Of a stretch of 64,000 nucleotides of DNA, positions 36,940 through 49,977 are shown piece after piece. The translations under genes were made by a program, and so were the position numbers. The number at the start of each line of letters is the position of its first letter. Positions within the stretch are counted from its first letter, which is position 1. Source of the DNA: Mycteria americana (lineage: Eukaryota > Chordata > Aves > Ciconiiformes > Ciconiidae); the NCBI RefSeq assembly GCF_035582795.1, contig NC_134368.1, forward strand, positions 41,965,501-42,029,500, written 5' to 3'. The notes under the pieces are model-generated. The model saw nothing but the letters and a program-made list of their open reading frames with translations. It was not told the DNA's origin and did not search any database.

Positions 36940-39900
36940 GTGTCCTGCGCTTCTGAAAATTGCGATAACTTACCAAGCTGCCCAAATAAGGTGTTTGGTT
37001 AGGCAGAAGGCATATTAAAGGGAGGGAATCACACTCCTGACATCTGCATACATGCCTTCAGTGTACTTGGTCTGCTACCATGCATAGTTGGTGCTATTTT
37101 TTCCATGGGTAGCACAGTAACTGTTTTTACTCTTACATAGTATTCAATGGCACGCACAGCTTCTCTCGGTTTCTGAGCTTTTTATTTTATCAGTGGCTTA
37201 GAGACAGTGCATATATAGATTAACCTAAATTGTTAGGGGAAAAAAACCCTCAAACATGATAGTTTATTTGAATTTAGTTGATTTTGATTGTAGTTAGTTA
37301 ATTTTGCTTAATCATCATCGGATTTGGAAAATAAAGACAACTCAAATTTCTGTAAAAAATTAAATCTAAATGCTTTTATTCAGAAGAGTATTCCATAACA
37401 GTTTTTACTGAGTATCCCATGCTTACTTAATATTTCAGGTCAGAATAGTCACAATAGAATTAAATCACTGGCCTGAACTGAGTCATGCTCATACAGTGAT
37501 TTATAAAAATGGATTAGATCTTAAAAATCAATCATTCTAAATGAAAGAAATCCAGGTGACTTCCCACCTGGAATTAATATCTAATTAAGTACAACAATCT
37601 CAAAAGAGAAAAAAAGTAACTTCTTCAGTAACTTATGCACATGTATCTTGTATTTCCAACTTTTCTTATATTATACAGAAACTGTTATATAGTAGCTACC
37701 AGTCAAGTTCTACACTTTTGTTTCAGTCTCAGTTATCAAATTCATGTTACACTGAGTTACCATATAAAATAATAATTAACCACTCCTAAACATCTGATCC
37801 ATCTTAAAAATCTTGTACTAAAATCAGTTTTCAAATAGAAGTTTGACCCAGAAGTTCTTAAATATATCCAAAAAAGAAGTTGTTCTGATAGTGGTTTACA
37901 ATATTAATAAATAAATTAAAAAAAAAAAATTAAAATAAACATTTACTTTCTCTTTCCTGGTTTCATATGCTCTTGATTTGTTCTTCAAGTGTTAGAATGT
38001 TATTTCCTATCCTCTTCTTAAACTGCTTTCCTCTAACAGAGCGTTGCAGACCCGCTACACAACAACTGTGGTCCCGAGATACTGATAGCTTTCTCGGTTT
38101 GAAATTTGTCCTTGTTACATGCATACTCCTTGGGGCAAGGCCCCGGGGAAATCCCCACTTCAGTGAAATCTGTTTCCCAATTGACCATGATGGAGCCAGC
38201 ATTTTGTAAAGCAAGTACTTTTGTAAGAGATATAACATTCCTGTAGAGGTAGCGTGCCATGAAAGTAGAAACAACACAGCTACTGTAGTCAGACAAGTAT
38301 TTCCTTATTCTTAGAAAAATAAAATAAAATAACTTTATAAGTAAATGTAATAAGGTCTTTCTAATAATGGGTGATTTTGTGACAACCCGCAATAAAAAAA
38401 GCCCATTGGGTCAGAGATTCCTCTTCCCCTTAAGAGATTTCTTTTTACCTATTTATTTTTGACTTTGAAGAAGGGTAAGAATTATTTCTTTAAACAACTG
38501 AGTGCAGATTAAAATTAACACTGTACATTTCAATTATTATCAATTCATCAGGGAATCAAAAGAGTTGGTATCTTTTTAATTAAAATATTTTTATCAGATA
38601 ACCTAAGCCTCTAAAGCCATATATTTGATTTTAATTAAAAAGAATTCTGGTTGTGATCATTGTTCAGAATTAATATACCAAATAAAATATGGGAAGAAAG
38701 GAGGTAAAGGGAGGTTATATAGTGTTACCTGATAAAAGGAGACAGTAATATTTAAAATGAGGTAAGTGTTACACCGATTTATGATGTATTTTATCTTCTA
38801 GAGAAACCCTAGTTTATCGTGGTGTCGTTCAGTTTGAAACGTCAGCTGTATATCTTTCTGCTTTTGAATGTAACTCTAGGTTGAAAGGAAAAGGTTTGCA
38901 GTGATGTGATGTATAAGCAGATCAAAAGCTTGGCATTTTTTCTGGGATAATTCACTTTTCTATTGAAACATTTTTGTTGTCATAAATACATAAATATTAT
39001 AAATATCTTATAAATATCTTGAAAGAATATTAATTAATAACACTTAACATGCCTCTCATCTTCGTGGTGCTGTACAAACATCTATTAATCAGAAAGGATG
39101 AAAATGTTCCTTTTGTTTTAGTCCCCACTCAAATTATCCTGTAAACATCCTCATCACTAACCCATTAGCACCAGGATTTGTATTTTTTTCTTCATTTTCA
39201 AAACAAAACAAAATATCTTCATTCATAGTCTGCTTTCCTTTGTATCCATAACATATTTGTGTCAGGAGTCTTGCCAGTATAAAAGTGATTTAGTTTGTAA
39301 GAAAACAGAAATGCTTGCGTGGTAACCTTATAAATATAGTGCCCAAGTAGCACCATATTGATAATGGACTTATTCTCAGTATATACTCCCATAAATTGTA
39401 AATCAGACTCTGCTTCTGTTGTGTATGAGTTTAAAAGCGGCATAATCCTCCTAGTTGTTCCTGTGCTCAAAAAAAAAATTTTTTTAAAAAAATATCCAGA
39501 ACAAAAATAAAAAGCTCCCAATACCAATACCAAAACAGCAGGGCAAAGCAAATCAACCTCTAAATCACACCAAATCTAATCACTCAAAAGCAATCTACCA
39601 GCCAAGGGCCAAACTAACCGGGGGTACAGCTAGTGCACACAGCGTGGCAAGCAGAGGTGGCACTTTGCTTCAGCTACATACTGTGCACGAGATGAAAATG
39701 CTCTGGCTTTTAAGGAGAGTATTGAATGTTGCATTTATTCATTTATTTTAAACTAAAATTATAAGCCAGCCAGGATCCAAGAGTTGCTATGGCTGAAGGA
39801 GGAAAGATAGCACCAATCTGCAGGTGGGCAGGATTCTTTTCTTTCAAGGTAGCTGTTCCTACCTCCCGCTGATTTCCAAATACCAAAGAAGCAACAAAAT

Positions 39901-40679
39901 GTCTCTTCTCGGTGACAGCTATCTAAATACACTGCTGGTTCCCAGCTTCCAGGATTATACCAGTGGACCATTTACCATTCCAAATCACACCAAAATCATG
40001 AAAATCATTAATTGCTGATCCCAATGCTTGAGGTCATTTATCCATCCCATTTCTGTATATGCAGTAATATATCCAATGCAGAATATATTTCTAATTTTGA
40101 TTTCATAGATTTAGTAGTATATACACGCTTCTAAAAATTTAATGAAGGAAAAAACATTATGATCTTCATTTGTACTCTCAATGGGTTATTTTGCTCTGTG
40201 TAAACTAAGCCAGTCCCCCTGAGCATCACTGTTTATTTCCATTCACAGCAATTAGTAGGATAGTTGTCGCATAGTTGTAGTCTAAGGAATATAGTTGCCT
40301 GACACAATTGTCAACACACTTCATTAAAAAAGTGCCAGCCTGAAGTCCCATCACCTTCCACTTTTCAGCTTTAGAAATCATCTTTTGGTCTAGGTTACAG
40401 TAGATTTATTCATTATACCGTTCATTTTTTATATCTCATAGCTTGTTCCCAGAGTAAATGGAATAATAGCTATTGTAATCTATAAACCATTAACATATTT
40501 GCCTCATGAGAATTCAGTGTCTGGGCTGTATACTTTAATGTCAACATCTCAGATGCAAGTAGAAGAAAGGAAACCACGACTAAACCAGAAGGATTAATTT
40601 TTATTATTATTACTTTTTTTTTTTTTTTAAAAAGCCAACTTTTTCCAATTAAGGAAAAGAAGAAACTTGCATAAATCTT

Positions 40680-40835
40680 CCAGGGACCTCAGCTCACAAT
40701 TTAAGCTCATTATGGCGGAAAAGGAATTAATGGCTGTTGAGCATTCATGTGTGTTCTGGGGATTTAAATGAGCATAATTCAGACATGTACAACAGCAGGA
40801 TTTCATTTATGCATATGCGATCACTTAGCTTCTCA
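40680..40835. promoter_or_regulatory. Candidate conserved-type non-coding block with homeodomain and POU-like sites
   Basis: Contains TTTAAGCTCATTATGG, GGAATTAATGG, GATTTAAATGAGCATAATTC and TTTATGCATATGCGATC within about 150 bases. TATGCATATG is close to POU/octamer sites, and TTAATGG/CATTA are homeodomain cores. No coding frame explains it. It is identified only by eye, without alignment. Confidence 0.25.
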
Positions 40836-42917
40836 TCACATCAACCTGTTGGATCCATTGGGCCCATTCCAAATCAGACAAATGCAACAGGAGAGTCTCC
40901 TATTGACTTGGGGTGCTTTGGCTTTGGCCCACTGAAGCAAGCAGCTCTTGAAGACATTTTCAGACCTTGTCTTGGCCAGACTCCTAGACACATCAAGAGT
41001 TGGAACAAATTTAGAAGTGCCACTTGGGGCTTTAATTTTCATCTGTTAGTCTTCCACTGAATGGCTCTCAGATTATAATCTGAATCATTTATGCACATAC
41101 CCAGACAGATGTACATACATGGATGCACACAAAGATGTAGAGCATGAAGTCTTATTTAGGAAATTAAGTGTATGCTTTTCTGACTCCCTTACAGGATTCT
41201 GAAAAGGAAAAAAAAAAAAAAATTTACTTTCTTTCAAGTCTTCTCTGGACAAGAAAGATTCTCGAAAGACCCAAACCAGAGCAGTGACCTAGTTCATTAC
41301 TGAATGGACAATGAAATAGAAGCATGTAGGTATCCCTTGATTCTTCCTTCAATGGCTCCCTGTCAGAGAAGCATCTCTTTGTCTGCTGTTTGCTAGGTTT
41401 CCATCAAACCAGGAAATACATAAAACTTTGCAATATTTGATGTTGCACTGGCAACAAGTTACGGTTTATTAAAAATATTAAGAAGAAGAAGGAATTATAA
41501 AATAAGTATTTGTACAGGAGCCCAGTTACTGTAGCTTTCACTTTCTTTTCCTCTTTCAGAGAGAAACCTTATGCTTTTCTGAAACACTGGGCTACCCTGA
41601 TCCAAAAAAAGAAGAAAAGAAAACAAATACATAATCAGGGTCTCACTTCTCCCTTGTTTACTGTCTTAGCAAGCTGACTCTAGAGTTTTGGCTGCTGAGG
41701 TATATGGAGAGGAAGTCTGCAGACAAACCCCTCTTTTGCCAACAGTAGTAGGGTGGAAGGCAAACGTGCAGGCCAAATTGCTCCTTCTTAATTGGTCAGG
41801 GTCTACAAATTATAAGGTGCTCCAACATGCACAGAACAGTCAAAAGACACCATGGATCACCAGGGAACAGGAGAATTTACCCCTGCACAATTCTGAAAGA
41901 GTTTTGATCTCATTCTCTTGCATTTTGCCATAGCATGCTCTTTCTCTCATTGGTTTTTAGTATTCATTTATTCATACCACCCCCAAACCAAACAAAGCAC
42001 AAACCCCAGACATTTAGCACTATGGTAGCTGTGGTCAGCCCCGGCGCTTTATCACCTGTGTTTTACAAAACGTGAACCCAGAGCACAGAGAGACTGCCAT
42101 TTACCACGGTCAAATGAGCAAGTAGGAGGCCTAAAAATAAAACTTCTTCTCAAGCCTCCTATAACCAGCTGCCAAGGCTCTAGGTACATATCTATATTTA
42201 TCCAGTCACATATTTTGTCCTCAGAATCCGAGGGCAGAAAAGAGCCTTCTTCATTTAAATCCATTTCGATTCCAAGAAAGAGAAACTTTGACTTGTTTGC
42301 TATGCTTCACTTGACATACTGCCTCCAGGGCAATGTTCAAAATGACCTTACGTAAGAGTTTACATTCATAATCCATCACTGCAGAGGGAAATCAAAACAA
42401 CAGACGCTTTCCCGCTTCATTCTGAAGGGCTGCTCTTGTTCTATGTTGTGTCCTCAGGAAAGAACCAGTGATGAAGTCAGATTAGAACTACAAAAAACAC
42501 AAAACACTCCTCCCTCAAAAAACCCCCAACCATGGCAATGTGCATTTGCAAATTAGTTGCAAGAATCAAGTGGCTTAAAAATGAATAAAACAACTTTTCT
42601 TCAAAGCTCAAAGGCCTTTTTAATGCCTGGTTATCAGGTGACAAAACCTGCTGAAATATCTCGAGTATCACATTTGGAACAGATTGAATATTAATATATG
42701 CACACATTATGCCCTTTTACATGTAAAAGTTGCATTTTTTTCAGTGAAGACTGCATTTAATACAGATTTCTTTTCCCTTCCAACTTCTTTCTGCACCCAT
42801 CAATATAATATTCCAGGATCTTGCAAAATAATATTATTACTTACCAGAACAGGAGAAATCACACCCTTTCTTAACTTGAAGCGGATAATGAAAACCTCCC
42901 TCACTCTACTTGTCCGT

Positions 42918-42968
42918 CCAAAAAAAAAAAAAAAAAACCCCCACCAAACCAAAAACAACCCCAACCCA
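42918..42968 (+). repeat. 51-base A/C-only tract led by A18
   Basis: Starts CC, then eighteen A, then CCCCC and alternating A/C blocks, with no G or T for 51 bases. It has the same form as the tracts in the CpG-island cluster. Confidence 0.85.
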
Positions 42969-45900
42969 TTCTTACTCACCTCACAAAGTGAATGAATAAA
43001 CAAATACGACACAGCAGGTTTAGCGATAAGAAGTCAAGGAATCGATAAAAACCTTGAATTCTGAAGCATTCTTACTATCACCAGATCTAAAACAGTTTTG
43101 CTAAACAGCTCCCCGTCTTTGGTAAGAGAAACAAGGATGGAAGCTTTACAATAACCTTCAGTGCTTCTTGATAAATAGCAAAAAAGCTCAGTGGAAATGT
43201 TCAACTTCTTTATGATTAAAAAACAAACCTTTAATGTAGTTTTTGTTTACTGTGTCATAAGTGCAGCGTTGGAAGTTGTTGCCAAAGAATCATTGGAACA
43301 GGCATCACTAAAGCAGTGTCAGCCAGCCAGCTCTTTGAAAATGATTCAGTTCCTCTAGTCTTATGACTAAAATAATACCCAGTGGCTCCAGCTCGAAGCC
43401 TGGTTAATACATCTGTCCAGAACACATAATTACTCGGTCATAACATTCCCCCGGCCACCAGCCAACAAACCAATCAGCATTTCTTCCTAACTCACTAGAA
43501 TTTTTGCTGCGTCAAACTGTTTGATCTCTAGGTAGTAAAAATTCAAAAAATGGAAGGACATTGCAGTGGAAGGTTTTAATTTAACGTAGTTTCTCATGGA
43601 AATTAAATCTGAAAAGAAACAAGTTTTCGTTGACATTGCTGAATTTGAGATTTTCATTCTGCTTCGGCAATGATGTTAACATATCTATCTTGCGGTTTTC
43701 ATCTTAGCTCTTCACCAGCTAAAATTCTGTAACGTAATCTCACTTCCATTGATTGCTTTCACAAGGAAACTCATGTTTATGAGAACGTGAAATGATACAA
43801 GCAAATTTAAAAGGCCGATATGTGTGTAACTGTAAGGAATATGCTGCGTACATTGTGCATGGAAATGAAACTGAAAGAGATGAAACATGGTCTGGATTTA
43901 CACAGATACTTCTATCCACAGCCCTCTAAGCTTTATTTGTAAGAGTATATGTTTAATTTTCTGAAGCTAAATTTTGAAAACTCTGATCCAGATCCTGAGG
44001 CACTGGAATCAATAAAAGCTTTATATTGACTTCACTAGGACACAGGATCAAGAGATCTGTAGCATTATACTTACTTCCCATATCACATGCCAAAACCACA
44101 GCCAGGAAAGCACTCCATGCACATTTCAGATTAATTCAATCTTTTCTCTGTAGATATGGTATTTCTAAAATGACAAAAGAAATGGCCAAAATTTCTCTAG
44201 TGAAGAACTTAGGCAACACCCTCAAATGTGCAAGCTCGAAGAACCTACGTAATTTCCAAGATCATAGTACATTTATTGCTCAAGTGCTGTAGTTTTATAC
44301 CGTATCCTTTTTCACAGGGTCTATAGACCAACAAACACCTTTAGCTCACGGCCAATATTTAGAATTCAAAGGCACTACAGGAATACGAATAAAGAACAAT
44401 GCACCTCCCCTGTCCACACTGAATATTAGTCATTTCTTCCGACGAATAGGAAACAAACAAACAATTTCCCTAATTTCCTTCACGAGAGCCACACGAGATA
44501 TAGATATATTGGCTATGTCTGGAGTAGTGTATGGGTGAGGACAGTAAGGTGCCCCTGTTCATCCTAAATGGAAGACTGGAAGGAAGAGGATGTAGCTCTC
44601 ATCTGGATTCTGCGTGTAGGTTTTGTCTCCATAGGAAAAAGGACATGGAAGGAGGAGAGATTGGGAGGATCCCTCTTTCAAATGGTTGGGTGCGGTTGGA
44701 GTTGACTTTCAGAGAAACTCAGAAGCCTTCCTGGTTCAGACTTTGCTGTTTATTCTTAGTAGTATGAAATATCTCAGATTCAGCACCTACTATGTGCAAA
44801 ACTGGAATTAAAGGGATCCAAACAGCATCTTCTGAATGTTTGGCCTACTACAGTACAGGGATAGTTAAATATTTCAAAGGTCTATAGATTTGTTCTACTA
44901 GCATTAATAATAGTATCATATGTTTCAACATTGACAAAGATTTTATGCACTTAGGTGTTAGAGAATCTGTGACAGAACTACAAGTTGGTTCATGCAATAT
45001 AACCACAAAGGATGCCAAGGAATGATGGGCTTCCTATCATGTATACCACCTTCTGCTTGAAAGCACCTTTGCTTTCCTGAATTGAAACATTCAAACTATT
45101 ATGCTTAAAAGCAAAGCTAACACTTCACAACACTTTGAGCAAAACGGGAAAACACTGTATAATTTGCATCCCCCAGAGGATACTTAACAAATATGGAGGC
45201 TAATGGATCAAGTCTGGAAATGCCAGAATAATGTTGCCTGAATTCATGCAACTTACCCACATCAGTTGCCTCTATGCAAAGGCACTTTCATTCAGCTTTA
45301 ATTCTATGATCCTGCATTAGCTTTTCAACAGGACTCCTGTCTTATTTGGTGAAAGCATAATACTGCATTTTTAATGTCTTCTGCATTCATTATATGCTTA
45401 AGTATTACCCAGAGGCATGTTATCCAAGTCCTGCTTTGAATACAAAGCTATGAACTTCATGTTTTTATACCCACTTCCACCTTTCTCCCTCACACCCGGT
45501 TTAATGGAGTGCTTTGCAGATTTATTTTCACACTGCCTTACTATTAAGACCTATAAGATTACTGGTATTTTTATCCTCAGAGAGAAACCAAAAATTCAGA
45601 TCAAGAGAAGTCATGAATTTGTGAGACCATCTTAGCATACATAGTACCGTGAAAAATTGGACTTTAACTACATAGATTCTGAAAAGCAGCACTGAACAAT
45701 TTCAGCAGTAGACATGAAGGCTCAGTACCCCTGGAAAGCTGGCCACAGGTGTTTCAAATTAGTTAACATAAGAAATTATAAATACAAAGCAAATATCTGA
45801 ATGAGAGCACTAGCATTTGCATACTTTGCTGTCCCCCTCATCTACAGGACTGAAAAACTCCCAAAAGGGGGATCCCAAGGCAGCATTCACTATGAACCTA

Positions 45901-46380
45901 TTTTTTCCCATCTCCTTATTGTTTTATCTCTTTCCAGTATCTGTGATAAGTAAGGCATAATTCCTACAGACAGTCACCTTAGCTACAACAGCCTCCTCCA
46001 CCTTGGAGCAGGGCCACAGTGAAGTACTGCTGCGCAGCACAGAACCAGCTCTCTGGCTTCAGTTCTCATCACCCTCCCCTCTCCCAGTTTCTTTTCTTTC
46101 AGAGTGCACTGAAAGAAAAGGGAAGATGCATACCCTCCCTACCCCCTCCTCCTTTAAAAAAAATTTAAGACATATTTTATCTTTAGGGAAGCAAAGCCAA
46201 GTGCCCAGTCTCTGGACTTGGTCAAACTAGCTCTGAGGATACTGTGATTAATTTGAAGAATCCTACATGCTTTAGGGCAAAGGCACCTGAACATCAAGTT
46301 TCTTATTTGGAAATGTCTATAGGTTTCCATGAAGGTATCGTCATGGCTGGGGTTTTAGCGTAAAAATCTGTCCCTCACAG

Positions 46381-46411
46381 TAATATAGTCACATATTATA
46401 ATATAGTCACA
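46381..46411 (+). repeat. 13-base direct repeat, 18-base period
   Basis: TAATATAGTCACA occurs at 46,381-46,393 and again at 46,399-46,411, separated by TATTA. A small local duplication in AT-rich DNA. Confidence 0.85.
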
Positions 46412-48245
46412 AGACATTTTATCTTTGGTATAAAGTGTAGAAAGGCTGTATAGTTGTAGAGCTCAGCTTTACGAGACTGTACATGAGTAACAGCAGGCTT
46501 ACTGCCGTTGTCATGCTTGCTCTCGTTGCTTAACTTCACACATATAATCTCAGACATTGTTTTGGGCAAAGGAATTTGTACACAAGACAGAGTAAAAAAT
46601 AATTAAGTCTTGTTTACTGGCCCATACCTGAGTTACAGGCAGTCACCTGCACCCCCAGAAAGAGTTCAAAACCAGAAACAGACTATGTGCTCAGAGAGAA
46701 GGATCTCAAGGAAAATAATTGCTCTACAGTGTCTGCAGTTACTTTCACCAGCTAATCAGCAATCGACATACTCATATTGAACCTCAAGGCGACACCAGCT
46801 TCTGGGTTTGTAACAGAAACAACAAAAATAAATCAATAAATACATTGAAACAGATCAATTAAATTCTTTTGCTGTTCAAACCTCATGCCTGGATTTTCTC
46901 ACTGAGTCAGTCACTGTCATGTTCATTTTCAATTACTTTGCATAAAGAATTGTGTTTATAGTTATAGCTAGCCAGAACTTCATAGCATGATGTGGACAAC
47001 ATGTTCACTGGATTACTATACCAGATATTTAAGTAGAGCACTCTCAGTAGAAGAGCAAATATTGCAACTCATTTAAGCCACAGAGCAAGAACTATTTCAA
47101 AAGCACACTTTTGGCCTGCAGCAAAAGCTGCACATAAATAAGGCTGTATTTTAGCAGGATCATGAGAACAGGTAGCTGCTGCACAAGCAACAACAGTATT
47201 TCCCAGCCAATTAATACATAAGCTGAAACTATCAGCTCATTACCATCTTTAAATGGACATAAAGCTGTGAAGCCTATACAAAGAAAGACCACAGTGACAT
47301 CTTAAGAGAAACATTAAACATTGGGCACTTGAGCAGAGATGTCCATTAGTTTGGTTTAATTTTGAAATCAAAGAGCAGCCTGGAAGCAACCAAAGAGGAT
47401 TACGATGAAGTTCATTCCCAGGCTGGTTCTGCACAGGGGCACATATGGGGAAAGGATGCTGTGCACACTTGGTTCAGAATAGCTAGGTGGGCTTTTTTTT
47501 TGTCCTGGTGGGTTTCTTTGTTCCTTCTTTTGAATCATGCATTAGATTCTGTTGAAAATTAAACACCTTCCTTACAATCTGGGAGAGTTTTTTTTTGTTT
47601 CATTCCTTTTTTGCATAAACTTCAAGTGACCGAATTTGAATTCTTAGGATCTGTACAAAGACAATATTATATGAACAGACACTACATGTTAAAAGCTAAA
47701 ATAAATAGAAAGAATGATCTCTCCGTCCCCCTTCCCTCTGTTTCTTACATTTGCAGGAGCTGCAGCATTACATGTTCTTATGTTCTGGTCCTTCCTCCTT
47801 TCTAGGGAGCCAGTACACTTGCCAGCATTCCCCCTTCCCTATTCTCCTCTCCCAAAGACCCATATTTCAAATCCAAAGAGCATATTCCCACAACCATTTC
47901 TCCATATGTCCTCTGGCCCATAGCTTTTCCAGTCCTTATTCTTCTTTGTTTTGCTAGCACTAGGAAAATACATACTTGGGAGTTCTCAATAAAATTTTAA
48001 TAAAAATATATATATATGAATTGAAAAAAAAAAAATCTGAAGAGCAGCATCATGGACCACCACAGCATGTCATTTAAAGAAGGGGAAAGGCTAACAAGTT
48101 GTCCTAATTTATTCCAAAAGTAAGTTTAGTACAGAAATGAAAGAAAGCTTTAAGTTACAGCCAATGGGTCTATATACTTAAGATTTTATGTACCACCTTA
48201 GCAGTCCCTCTTCTAATTCTCATATTTGTCCCCTAAACATGCCTT

Positions 48246-48311
48246 GGCCACAATCATTTACATAGATGATGGCTAGATGGCCACAATCATTTACATAGAT
48301 GATGGCTAGAT
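48246..48311 (+). repeat. Perfect 33-bp tandem duplication (2 copies)
   Basis: The unit at 48,246-48,278 (starting GGCCACAATCATTTACATAG) is repeated without a mismatch at 48,279-48,311. Perfect identity points to a recent duplication or to an assembly artefact. No gene is affected. Confidence 0.95.
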
Positions 48312-49317
48312 GCCAATTTTCTCCTGAAATCATTATTGTTCCTCTCTCAGTATCACAAAATTCCAATAAAACCCACCTTGCCAAAACACCACCTAACCAG
48401 AGGCACCGAGGTATCCGTTACCCTCTCCGCCAGCAGTGGGGAGAGACACCCAGAATCCGAATTCCCCTCTGGAGATGCCTTCCTATTGGTTGTGAGGCTC
48501 AAAGTTGACATAACTAAGGTTAAGTTCAGGGAACATTATCTCAGCTACTTTAACTTAGGGACTTTGTTTCCGTCTCTGCAGGGAGGTGGGGTGCATCCAG
48601 GCCAACGTCTTGCAGAACGCTTCGTTAGGGCACACAGCCACAGCAATCTCTGACGCGTGGCATGCTCTTTCCTCTGCTGCCACTCATTCCAAAGGCAATA
48701 TTTATCCTTCCACTCAGAAATGAAAATGAAAGCTAGTGTGTGACAGAATGTACAGTATGATGCAAAGCACTTCATGTCATAGCAAAAACAGCTTACAGAC
48801 AGCATGCCAGTGATGATATCATTCATAGACAACAGTTAATTTGGAAACTGGAAAGGAGAAGCTAATATCTCTAGTGTTATGTGATTTTGTACTGAAAGGC
48901 CCTTGCATAAATGCACACATGCACAGGAATGGAATTAAAAGCACTTAGTTTTGGGACTGAACACTAGAAAATGTACGGTTGGGAAGAACTTTGCATTGGT
49001 CAGTAGATGAGGTAATTGGCTTTATTCTTCAACTTGTTATTGAACATATATTAACATTTCCTGATTTTTGCAGACTTAAGCAGCAAGCTGGATACTAACA
49101 GAGGGCTTTTTTTCTCCCTGAATGCGCATCTTATCCTAACCATTTATCATGGTTTGTACTGGTAAAAAAGAAAATCTTAAATTACTATTAAATACACCTT
49201 TGACTGAATCCAGGCTACAAAGTAACGAGAAACTATGTATTCTGGATGAACTCTAAAGAGTTTCTTACAGCCATATATTCATCCCTTCACCAAGACAATC
49301 CACTGGACTTCAAGGAG

Positions 49318-49330
49318 TATATATATATAT
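49318..49330. repeat. TA dinucleotide repeat
   Basis: Thirteen bases of alternating T and A. Similar short TA or TA/CA stretches occur near 54,957-54,970 and 59,659-59,670. Confidence 0.9.
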
Positions 49331-49924
49331 TGCACTCTGTGTATATAGATGCTGTGTATATTACTGCTTCCTTAAAATAACAAGCAGAGTCATGAAAAAA
49401 ATCTAAAGAATAAAGATGAAAGACATAACTGCTTAGTTTGGAAATTAAACATAAATTGAGGTGGAAGAAATTCTCTTTATTTACTTAGGGCCTGATCCAA
49501 AGCTCTTTAAAGTCCATGGAAAGAACATCAACTGCACGAGGGCTTAAATTGTGACACTACAGTTGGATGCTTTGGAAAATTGTCTGGGAAAGCAGCACAA
49601 AAAAAAGCCCACTTAGAAGTGGGGAGGGAAGGGGCTTCCTGGATTATCTTACACCATTTTTACCTGTGGGACAGTCTTGATCTCAGCTTACAGGCACATG
49701 CATTGCTTTATCACAGCTGTGCAAGAATGAAGCTTGCTAGGATTTCATGGCACTGGATCAAGCATAAGAAAGGGCTAGAGTAGGAAATAAAATAACGTGG
49801 GTAATATTTACATGAACACTGTAACTAGGGGAGGACACCTGAAAGCAGCTATGTCTGTGACCTCTGCTTGAGGCAGAGGCACTGTCTCAGCCCGTTCGGC
49901 AGCTCAGGCCAGTGATCCACGTAC

Positions 49925-49977
49925 CGCAGGTTTGAGGGCACCGCTGGTACACCATGCGCTTCTCCAGGCCCAGGCTG
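49925..49977 (-). CDS. Possible mini-exon of an unknown minus-strand gene (weak)
   Basis: The segment is clearly more GC-rich than its flanks. On the minus strand the frame reads SLGLEKRMVYQRCPQTC, with C or G at most third codon positions. It ends at a fair donor (GCG then GTACGTGG). A TTTCAGCAG tandem acceptor precedes it, with a modest pyrimidine tract. The Cys-x-x-x-Cys ending could suit a small secreted disulfide-rich protein, but I recognise no family. No partner exons were found, so it may be an exon fossil, an old transposon fragment or chance. Confidence 0.15.
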
